The translations under genes were made by a program, and so were the position numbers. 64,000 nucleotides of DNA. It comes from an uncultured Holophagaceae bacterium (lineage in GTDB: Bacteria > Acidobacteriota > Holophagae > Holophagales > Holophagaceae). The stretch lies in NCBI GenBank assembly GCA_903913215.1, contig CAIWKE010000002.1, positions 124,001 through 188,000 on the forward strand. Direction: 5' to 3'. Below the pieces are notes generated by a model. It searched no databases and was not told where the DNA came from. It was given only the letters and a program-made list of their open reading frames with translations. Of the stretch, positions 41,560 through 48,442 are shown in pieces (positions within the stretch are counted from its first letter, which is position 1; every line of letters starts with the position of its first letter).

Positions 41560-41594
41560 AAGTCCTGATTTTCTGAATCGGACTTAAGTCCGAT
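41560..41594. promoter_or_regulatory. Operator candidate: perfect 18-bp palindrome plus an extra half-site
   Basis: ATCGGACTTAAGTCCGAT (41577-41594) is a perfect palindrome. A third copy of the half-site, AAGTCC at 41560-41565, faces GGACTT (41580-41585) across 14 bases, and AAGTCCTGAT / AAGTCCGATG also form a direct repeat. It lies in the intergenic space between the exported protein (start 41482, minus) and the LuxR-type regulator (start 41651, plus). LuxR-type dimers bind such 18-20-bp dyads. Confidence 0.65.
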
Positions 41595-41650
41595 GCTGTA
41601 GGTCGCCTTCCCCAGGGGTGAAACCAGCCCCTCCCCGGTATGATCTGCCC

Positions 41651-42625
41651 ATGCCGCACGGAACCTTCCTGACCTTTCTCATCGCCCTGGCCACAGGCTT
41701 CCTCTCCCTGGCTTGGGTGTCGCGGCGCTCCCACCACCACTTCTCCCCGGTGACGGAATCGCTCATCGCACCCCTGCTGCACTACAACCTTTGGGTGCTG
41801 GTCTGGCTGGTAATCAACTATGCGGAGACCAATGTCCTGGGGGGCTTGGATTCTGGTTCCGGGCGGGCTCTGCTGGCCCTGCTCCGCTGGACCTCCATGG
41901 CCGCCGCCCTCCTCTGGGGCTCCACCTATCTGAGCTTCACCCTGCGGGCCACGCACCAGGCCAACCAGGACGCCCCGCTGCGCCGCACCCGTCAAGGCAC
42001 CCTGCTGCTGGTGCTCTGCACGGCCCTGGTCACAACTGCACTGTGGGCTCTGGGGCTCGATACCCAGATCCGCACCTTCAGCCGCAGCATCTCCTCTCTG
42101 GTCTTCCTCAGCGTGGCCAGCCTCAGCCTCTGGCTCCTCTTCCGGGCCCACAGGATGGAAGACGAAGCGGCTTCCCGGAAGCTGCGGATCCTGGGCGCCA
42201 TCTACTCGGCCCTCTTCCTGGTAATCACGGTCTTCGTGGGCTGGCGGCGAGTCTCGGGCCTGGTGCCGCGCTACACCGCCCTCAACATCCACCTCTACCT
42301 GGAGATGCTCTACAACCTGGCGACGGTGCTATGGATCCACTTTTTCGATCAAAGCCCCCTGCCCCAGGCACCTGAGGCACCCGCTCCGCAATCGGTGACC
42401 ACTGAGGTGGAACCAGCCAGCGTTGACGCCTTCCGCATCTCCAAGCGGGAACAGGAGGTGATCCTGCTCATCTGTCAGGGCCTCACCAACCAGGAGATCG
42501 CGGACACTCTGTTCATTTCGCTGAAGACCGTGAAGGACCACAACTACCGGATCTTCCAGAAGACTGGCGTCCGCAACCGGGTGGAGTTGGTCCAGCTTGT
42601 GCGCGGGACGGGGCAGCCGGTCTAG
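41651..42625 (+). CDS. Seven-transmembrane LuxR-type transcription regulator
   Basis: The product has 324 residues. Seven hydrophobic segments (about 5-22, 38-57, 72-92, 112-131, 143-163, 179-199, 214-233) precede a LuxR/GerE helix-turn-helix at about 258-318: SKREQEVILLICQGLTNQEIAD, LFISLKTVKDHNYRIFQK, VRNRVELVQLV. It is therefore a membrane-embedded one-component regulator. GTG 41618 is an alternative start. For ATG 41651 no Shine-Dalgarno is visible, but TATGAT at 41639-41644 is positioned for a leaderless transcript. Confidence 0.88.
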   Translation: MPHGTFLTFLIALATGFLSLAWVSRRSHHHFSPVTESLIAPLLHYNLWVLVWLVINYAETNVLGGLDSGSGRALLALLRWTSMAAALLWGSTYLSFTLRATHQANQDAPLRRTRQGTLLLVLCTALVTTALWALGLDTQIRTFSRSISSLVFLSVASLSLWLLFRAHRMEDEAASRKLRILGAIYSALFLVITVFVGWRRVSGLVPRYTALNIHLYLEMLYNLATVLWIHFFDQSPLPQAPEAPAPQSVTTEVEPASVDAFRISKREQEVILLICQGLTNQEIADTLFISLKTVKDHNYRIFQKTGVRNRVELVQLVRGTGQPV

Positions 42626-42666
42626 AAAAGCCTGGCCTCACGGTCTGGATTGGCCACAATCGACCC

Positions 42667-44163
42667 ATGCGTATCGCTGCGGTTGATGTCGGGTCCAACT
42701 CCATCCACATGGTGGTCGTGGAGGCCGATCCCATGGGCGGTCAGCGGGTTCTGGCCAGGGAGAAGGCCATGGTGCGCCTGGCCCGGGGCGAAGCGAAGTC
42801 TGGCGAGATCGGGCCCGAGGCCTTCCAGGCCGGACTGGAGGCCCTGGGCCAGATGGCCCGGATCATCCAGGACTTCGGCTGCGAGACCGTCATGGCCTGC
42901 GGCACCGCGGCCCTGCGGGATGCCAGAAACGCCCAGGCCTTCGTCATGAAGGCCGAGGAACTGGGCATCCCCATAAAGGTGATCTCCGGCGAGGAAGAGG
43001 CCCGCCTCATCCACCAGGCGGTCTCCCATGCCATCCCCTTCCCCGTCGAGCCCGTGACCCTCGTGGACATCGGCGGCGGCAGCACCGAGCTGACCTGGGT
43101 GCAGGGGGGGCGCGTGGCCGCCAGCATTTCCCTGCCCTGGGGCCTCCAGCGCCTGGCGGACGCGGCCCAGACTTCCAACCCACCCACGGCCGAGGACCTC
43201 AAGCGGCTGCGGAAAATGACCCGGCGCATCCTCAGGAAGGCCCTGCGGGACCTGCCCTCGGAGCTGCCGGAGCCCTCTCTGATCCTGGGTACCTCCGGCA
43301 CCCTGGAAGACTTGGCACGGGGGGCCGCTGCGGGCCAGGCCTTCACGGCCCCGCAGTTGCGGGCCTTCGCCCTCAAGCTCTGGCGAGCCGACACCCAGGA
43401 GCGAGTGGAGCGCCTGGGCGTTGATCCTAAGCGGTCCGAGGTGCTGCACGTAGGCGCCATCTGGGCCCTCTCCCTCATGGAGTGGCTGGGGGCCCCACCG
43501 CTGCGCCACCTCCCGGTGGGCCTGCGCGAAGGCATGATCTGGGAGGCCCTGAAGCACGGCGGAGCTGCCATCCCCCCCCTGGCGGAGCGGCGCCGGAGTT
43601 CCATCGAGGCCTTGGCGGCCCGTCTGGACCCGGATCCCGGCCACAGTCGCCAGGTGGCGCGGCTGGCGGATGAGCTGTTCCTGGCCCTGCAGCCTCACTT
43701 CGAACTGGGTGACACGGAGCGGCAGTGGCTGGCCTTCGCGGCGCGTCTCCATGACATCGGCTTCTCCATTTCTGAGAAGTCCCACCACAAGCATGGGGAA
43801 TACCTCATCCGCAATGCGGCCTTGCCAGGCTTCTGGCCGCTGGAGGTGGACCTGCTGGCCCAGGTGGTGCGCTTCCACCGGGGCAAGGTGCCCCACCACG
43901 CCAAGCACGAGGCCTTCCGGGCCCTGGCCCCCTGGCACCGCCAGGTGGTGCGCAAGCTCTCGGCCATCCTGCGCGGGGCCGATGCCCTGGATCGGCGGCG
44001 GCGCCAGTCCGTCATTCACCTTAGTGTGGAGTTGGACGAGCGGGTCCTGCGGGTCCACCTGGAGGCCGCTGGGGATGTGGAACCCGAGATGGAGGCCTTC
44101 CTGGAGAAGGGGGCCCTCCTGGGCGACCTGCTGGACCGCCGCCTCGAAGTCACCCTAAGGTAG
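42667..44163 (+). CDS. ppx: Ppx/GppA phosphatase with C-terminal HD domain
   Basis: The product has 498 residues. An ASKHA-fold N-domain, AAVDVGSNSIHMVVVE and CGTAALRDARN, with VTLVDIGGGSTELTWV (about 134-149), is joined to an HD-like C-domain (about 305-495) with FAARLHDIGFSIS and KSHHKHGEYL. Exopolyphosphatase/guanosine pentaphosphatase enzymes hydrolyse polyphosphate or pppGpp. Which activity dominates is not readable. No Shine-Dalgarno is evident; a CACAAT hexamer ends 6 bases before the ATG. Confidence 0.92.
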   Translation: MRIAAVDVGSNSIHMVVVEADPMGGQRVLAREKAMVRLARGEAKSGEIGPEAFQAGLEALGQMARIIQDFGCETVMACGTAALRDARNAQAFVMKAEELGIPIKVISGEEEARLIHQAVSHAIPFPVEPVTLVDIGGGSTELTWVQGGRVAASISLPWGLQRLADAAQTSNPPTAEDLKRLRKMTRRILRKALRDLPSELPEPSLILGTSGTLEDLARGAAAGQAFTAPQLRAFALKLWRADTQERVERLGVDPKRSEVLHVGAIWALSLMEWLGAPPLRHLPVGLREGMIWEALKHGGAAIPPLAERRRSSIEALAARLDPDPGHSRQVARLADELFLALQPHFELGDTERQWLAFAARLHDIGFSISEKSHHKHGEYLIRNAALPGFWPLEVDLLAQVVRFHRGKVPHHAKHEAFRALAPWHRQVVRKLSAILRGADALDRRRRQSVIHLSVELDERVLRVHLEAAGDVEPEMEAFLEKGALLGDLLDRRLEVTLR

Positions 44164-44167
44164 GCCC

Positions 44168-45370
44168 ATGACCCTGGACGACCTCATCAACGACTGGAAC
44201 GGCGCGGCCCCGATCGATGCCCGGGTGCCGCTGCTGAACGACGAGACCCTGCGAGACGGCCTCCAGAGCCCCTCCGTGCGGGATCCGGACATCGCCGCCA
44301 AGCGGGATCTCATCCACCGCCTGGCCCGCATGGGCGTGGACGCGGTGGATCTGGGCATGCCCGGAGCCGGCCCCATGTCCCTGGCGGCGGTGCGGGCCCT
44401 CATGGTGGAGATCCGGGACCATCGCCTGCCCATCAGCCCCAACGTGGCCGTGCGCACCCTGGAGGCTGACCTCATCCAGGTCGCCGAGATCCAGCAGCGG
44501 GCAGGCCTGCCCCTGGAGGCCGGGGCCTTCCTGCCCTCCAGCCCCATCCGCATGGATGTAGAGGGCTGGGACCTGGCCTTCCTGGTGGCCACCGCCCGGC
44601 GTGCCGTGGCCTTCTGCCGACGTCAGGAAGTGCCGGTGATGATGGTCACCGAGGACACCACCAGGGCCAAGCCTGAGGTACTTCGGGCCATCTACGGGGC
44701 CGCCCTGGACGAGGGCGCCCAGTCCATCTGCCTCTCGGACACCTGTGGCCACGCCACACCAGACGGCGTGCGACGCCTGGTGCGCTTCATCAAGGAGGAA
44801 GTGGTGGTGGACCGGCCCGTTCGCATCGACTGGCATGGCCACAATGACCGGGGCCTGGGCGTGGCTAATGCCATCGCCGCCTTCGAGGCTGGGGCCGACC
44901 GGCTCCACGGCAGCATCCTGGGCATCGGCGAGCGCTGCGGCAATGTGGCCCTGGACCAGCTCATGATCAACCTCCACCTCATGGGTTTCCAGAAGGGTGA
45001 TCTCAAAGGCCTGCCCGCCCTGGCGGAGCGAGTGGCGGAGCTCTGCGACGTCGAAGTTCCCGCCAACTACCCCGTGCTGGGCCGGGACGCCTTCCGCACG
45101 GGCACCGGGGTCCACGCCGCCGCCATCGTGAAGGCCCTCCATCGCGGCGACGTGGAGCTGGCGGATGCGGTCTATTCCGGTGTCCCCGCCGCCCTGGTGG
45201 GCCGTCGGCAGGAGATCGAGATCGGACCCATGGCCGGCCACAGCAACGTCATCTACTGGCTGGAGATGAACGGCTACGACGCGAGCACCGACCGCGTGGA
45301 GCGCATCCTCCACATGGCCAAGGGCAGCAGCAGGATTCTCAACGAGATGGAGATCCGGTCAGTGCTGTGA
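44168..45370 (+). CDS. LeuA-like DRE-TIM metallolyase (2-isopropylmalate/homocitrate synthase family)
   Basis: The product has 400 residues. NDETLRDGLQSPSV at the start is the DRE-TIM metal and substrate motif, with WHGHNDRGLGVANAI (about 218-232) as the His metal ligands and GIGERCGNVALDQL. The C-terminal LeuA allosteric domain is missing; the last 100 residues contain GTGVHAAAIVKALHRG. It condenses acetyl-CoA with a 2-oxo acid or a related acceptor. Candidates are 2-isopropylmalate, homocitrate, citramalate or Re-citrate synthase; I cannot decide. It abuts the convergent birA stop exactly. Confidence 0.85.
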   Translation: MTLDDLINDWNGAAPIDARVPLLNDETLRDGLQSPSVRDPDIAAKRDLIHRLARMGVDAVDLGMPGAGPMSLAAVRALMVEIRDHRLPISPNVAVRTLEADLIQVAEIQQRAGLPLEAGAFLPSSPIRMDVEGWDLAFLVATARRAVAFCRRQEVPVMMVTEDTTRAKPEVLRAIYGAALDEGAQSICLSDTCGHATPDGVRRLVRFIKEEVVVDRPVRIDWHGHNDRGLGVANAIAAFEAGADRLHGSILGIGERCGNVALDQLMINLHLMGFQKGDLKGLPALAERVAELCDVEVPANYPVLGRDAFRTGTGVHAAAIVKALHRGDVELADAVYSGVPAALVGRRQEIEIGPMAGHSNVIYWLEMNGYDASTDRVERILHMAKGSSRILNEMEIRSVL

Positions 45371-46042
45371 TCAGCCCAGCCCTGAGACATCCCCAGCGCT
45401 GAGCCTCTGGATGCCTTCCCGTGTGACGACCTTCAGGCGGCCGTCGGGTTCCCAGCCCAGGCAGGTGCCCTGACCATCCTCCCAGCGCAGGGGCATGCCC
45501 GCTTCGGGCCACCTGAAGAGTGGTTTAAGTTCTTCAGATAAAGTATTCCAAGACATGGCGATGGACACGGAAAGTTCAGTCGTTGATGAGACTTCCAGGC
45601 CCAGCTCTGCCAGGCAGGCCGGGGGAATCTTGCGCTCGGGAATGACCGGTGCCGAACTCAGGTTCACTCCCAGGCCCAGGATGAGGCGGCCTCCGGCCTG
45701 TTCGCCCAGGATGCCGCCCAGCTTCACCAGTCGGCCCACCTTCCAGGCCACCAGGTCATTGGGCCACTTGAGGCCGAGGGTACAACCCGCGGGATCCAGG
45801 ATCCGGGCTGCGGCGATCATGGCCCGCTGCAACAGCAGGCCGGGATTGGGACCGCCGGGCCCGGGCAGGGCCACGGAAAGCCAGAGCCCGGTCCCATGAG
45901 CGCTCTCCCAGGTATTGCCCAGGCGGCCCCGACCTTCGGTCTGCTGGTCCGCCAGCACCGCGCAGCAGCCCAGGTGGGGGTTCCTGCGCAGGAAGGCCTG
46001 GGTGGAATCCACCCGGGCCAGTCGAATCAGGGGCAGGCCCAC
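45371..46042 (-). CDS. birA: Biotin--[acetyl-CoA-carboxylase] ligase, lacking the DNA-binding domain
   Basis: The product has 223 residues with a GTG start at 46042. STQAFLRRNPHLGCCAVLADQQTEGRGRLGNTWES (in parts) includes the GRGRLG adenylate motif, and LKWPNDLVAWKVGRLVKLGGIL carries the biotin-site KWPNDL. The N-terminal helix-turn-helix of E. coli BirA is absent, so it is a monofunctional ligase. It attaches biotin to carboxyl carriers. The stop abuts the stop of the convergent LeuA-like gene (TGATCA). coaX lies 5 bases upstream in the same operon. Confidence 0.93.
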   Translation of the reverse strand: MGLPLIRLARVDSTQAFLRRNPHLGCCAVLADQQTEGRGRLGNTWESAHGTGLWLSVALPGPGGPNPGLLLQRAMIAAARILDPAGCTLGLKWPNDLVAWKVGRLVKLGGILGEQAGGRLILGLGVNLSSAPVIPERKIPPACLAELGLEVSSTTELSVSIAMSWNTLSEELKPLFRWPEAGMPLRWEDGQGTCLGWEPDGRLKVVTREGIQRLSAGDVSGLG

Positions 46043-46047
46043 AGGTA

Positions 46048-46845
46048 CTACTTGCGCCCGAGGCCCTGGTTGCGGAGCCAGAGGATCCGCAGGCCATCCA
46101 GCATCAGGTCCGGGGCGATGTGCTTGATGTGCTTGGTGTGGGGGGCGATGACGCGGGCCAGCCCGCCCGTGGCAGCCACCTTGGCCTCCGGGTACTCCGC
46201 CAGGAGGCGGCCCAGGATGCCATCCACCAGACCCACGTAGCCGTAGAAGATGCCCGCCTGCATGGCCTGGACCGTGTTCTTGCCCACCAGCCGCTCAGGC
46301 TCGGCTATCTCCACCCGGGGGAGGCGGCTGGCCCTCTGGAATAGGGCCTCGGCGCTGATGTTGAGGCCCGGGCAGATGAGGCCGCCCAGATACTCTCGCT
46401 TCTCGTTGATGACATCGAAGGAGGTGGCCGTGCCGAAGTCCACCACGATGAGCGGGGCCCCGTACTTCTCGATGCCCGCCACGGCGTTCACCAAGCGGTC
46501 CGCACCCAACTCGGAGGGATTGTCGATGAGCACCTTCACGCCAGTCTTGACGCCGGGCTCCACATAGAACGCCTCTACGCCGAAGAAGCGCCGCGAGAGG
46601 CTCATCATCACCGGATGCAGGGGCGGCACCACACAGGAGATGGCCACCTGCTTGATGTGGCCGGCCTCGATGCCCTGGTGGCGCATCAGGGCCAGGGCAG
46701 AGACGCCGTATTCGTCCACCGTGCGCTCACGACTGGTGGCCAGACGCCAGGAGTGCATGAGGGGCGCCTCTGGCCCCTGGGCCAGATCGTACAGTCCCAG
46801 CACCACGTTGGTGTTGCCCACATCGATGGCCAGCAGAAGACTCAT
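46048..46845 (-). CDS. coaX: Type III pantothenate kinase
   Basis: The product has 265 residues from ATG 46845, which follows GGAGTTTCC; the frame stays open far upstream but without homology. AIDVGNTNVVLGLYDL (phosphate loop 1), NPSELGADRLVNAVAG (pantothenate site) and LIVVDFGTATSFDVI are all present. It performs the first step of coenzyme A synthesis, requires a monovalent cation, and is insensitive to CoA feedback in this family. It is co-directional with birA and divergent from tnaA. Confidence 0.95.
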   Translation of the reverse strand: MSLLLAIDVGNTNVVLGLYDLAQGPEAPLMHSWRLATSRERTVDEYGVSALALMRHQGIEAGHIKQVAISCVVPPLHPVMMSLSRRFFGVEAFYVEPGVKTGVKVLIDNPSELGADRLVNAVAGIEKYGAPLIVVDFGTATSFDVINEKREYLGGLICPGLNISAEALFQRASRLPRVEIAEPERLVGKNTVQAMQAGIFYGYVGLVDGILGRLLAEYPEAKVAATGGLARVIAPHTKHIKHIAPDLMLDGLRILWLRNQGLGRK

Positions 46846-46953
46846 GGAAACTCCATAACTCCTAGGATCGCCTAGGGTGGTCTGCGCCGCCACCCCCGTT
46901 GTGATCCCAAAGCCTTCGGCCTTCGGTACTCTGGGGGCTCTCCTGGAGTCGCC

Positions 46954-48324
46954 ATGCCCCGCACCATGATCGAACCCTTCCGCATCAAATCTGTGGAGCC
47001 CATCCGCATGACCACCCCCCAGGAGCGCCTGGGCATGCTGGAAGCTGCGAAGCTGAACGTCTTCAAGCTGCGGGCCGAGGATGTATTGCTGGACTGGCTC
47101 ACGGACTCGGGCACTGGCGCCATGAGCTCCGCCCAGTGGGGCGCCATCATGGTGGGCGACGAAAGCTACGCAGGGGCCCGCAGCTTCTTCCGCCTGGAGA
47201 AGGTGCTCCAGGACATCACGGGCATGGCCCATTTCATCCCCACCCACCAGGGCCGGGCCGCAGAGAAGGTGCTCTTCACCGCCGTCTGCAAGACCGGCGA
47301 CCTGGTGCCCAACAATTGCCACTTCGACACCACCCGCGCCAATCTGGAATTCAACGGCGTCGAGGCCGTAGACCTGGTCATCCCCGAGGGCCTGCAGCCC
47401 AGCCTCATCCACCCCTTCAAGGGCAACATCGACCTTGCCCGGGTGGAGGCCCTGTTGGAAAAGGAGGGCGCCCGGATCCCCTTCGGCATGATCACCGTGA
47501 CCAACAACACCGGGGGCGGCCAGCCGGTCTCCATGGCCAATATCCGCGCCTACGCGGCCCTGCTGAAGAAGCACGGGAAGCCTTTCATCATGGACGTCTG
47601 CCGCTTCGCGGAAAACGCCATGTTCATCAAGCTGCGTGAGGACGGCTACCAGGACACACCGGTCCGGGTCATCTGCCAGGAGCTGTTCAGCTACGCCGAC
47701 GGCTGCACCATGAGCGCCAAGAAGGACGGCCTGGTGAACATGGGCGGCTTCATCATGCTGCGCAGCGACGAGTGGCTGGATCCTGTCCGCAACATGCTCA
47801 TCCTCACCGAGGGCTTCCCCACCTATGGCGGCCTCGCGGGCCGCGACCTGGAGGCCCTGGCCGTGGGCCTGGAAGAGGGCATGGAGGAGGATTACCTCCG
47901 TTATCGCCTGCGCACCGCCGAGTACCTGGGCGAGAAGCTGGAGGCCGCGGGCGTGGGCTTCGTGAAGCCCACCGGCGGCCACGCCGTCTACATTGATGCC
48001 AAGACCGTGCTGCCGGACATGCCGGTAGAGCACTATCCCGCCTGGGCCCTCTGCAACGCACTCTACTTGGAGGGCGGCATCCGGGGCGTGGAGATCGGTT
48101 CCATGATGTTCGGCAAGCACCTGGACGATGGCACCGAGACCTACCACAGCATGGAACTGGTGCGCCTGGCCTTCCCCCGGCGCATGTACACCCAGAGCCA
48201 CTTCGACTTCGCCGCCGAAGTCATCGCAGAAGTGAAGGCCAAGGCCAAGGAGATCCGCGGCGTGAAGATCGTCAAGCAGAGCAAGTATCTGCGGCACTTC
48301 ACCGCGGAAATGGACTGGGTATAA
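46954..48324 (+). CDS. tnaA: Tryptophanase (tryptophan indole-lyase)
   Basis: The product has 456 residues. PLP-binding Lys is in GCTMSAKKDGLV (about residue 252), with TDSGTGAMSSAQW and IPTHQGRAAEKVL near the start. In tyrosine phenol-lyase, key substrate residues are Arg381 (in a RSMERG block) and Phe448 (in LRFFTA). Here the matching blocks read GIRGVEIGS and LRHFTAEM, with Ile and His as in tryptophanase. TTR after HFD is the phenol-lyase-like element. CTGGAG precedes the start. No tnaC-type leader or tnaB transporter is nearby. Confidence 0.88.
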   Translation: MPRTMIEPFRIKSVEPIRMTTPQERLGMLEAAKLNVFKLRAEDVLLDWLTDSGTGAMSSAQWGAIMVGDESYAGARSFFRLEKVLQDITGMAHFIPTHQGRAAEKVLFTAVCKTGDLVPNNCHFDTTRANLEFNGVEAVDLVIPEGLQPSLIHPFKGNIDLARVEALLEKEGARIPFGMITVTNNTGGGQPVSMANIRAYAALLKKHGKPFIMDVCRFAENAMFIKLREDGYQDTPVRVICQELFSYADGCTMSAKKDGLVNMGGFIMLRSDEWLDPVRNMLILTEGFPTYGGLAGRDLEALAVGLEEGMEEDYLRYRLRTAEYLGEKLEAAGVGFVKPTGGHAVYIDAKTVLPDMPVEHYPAWALCNALYLEGGIRGVEIGSMMFGKHLDDGTETYHSMELVRLAFPRRMYTQSHFDFAAEVIAEVKAKAKEIRGVKIVKQSKYLRHFTAEMDWV

Positions 48325-48342
48325 GACTCAAAGTAAAAGACA

Positions 48343-48427
48343 CACCGCCAAGGCGCCAGGGGCGCCAAGAACTGAAAAGGCCATGGACAGGCAGCTTTTC
48401 TTGGCGTTCTTGGTGTCTTGGCGGTGG
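48343..48427. repeat. Inverted array of about 9-bp CGCCAAG-type units
   Basis: The left arm (48343-48372) contains CACCGCCA, AGGCGCCA and GGCGCCAAGAAC; the right arm (48397-48427) contains TTTTCTTGGCG, TTCTTGGTG and TCTTGGCGGTG. The two arms are reverse complements with a few mismatches, with about 25 bases between them. It lies between the convergent genes tnaA and the ABC-F ATPase. A long hairpin on RNA from either side is possible. Confidence 0.65.
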
Positions 48428-48442
48428 TCAGTTTGAATTTCT

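Noticed and set aside
41483..42292. Upstream extension of the low-complexity exported protein
   Set aside because: It would run antisense to the LuxR-type regulator; signal peptide and Shine-Dalgarno support ATG 41482.
46846..46953. tnaC-type leader peptide before tnaA
   Set aside because: Only a four-codon frame without Trp is present and the gap is 108 bases; two CCTAGG palindromes 10 bp apart (46861, 46871) are the only notable feature.
46846..48297. Long minus-strand extension of coaX across tnaA
   Set aside because: Homology to pantothenate kinase starts at ATG 46845 with a good Shine-Dalgarno; the extension is antisense to tryptophanase.
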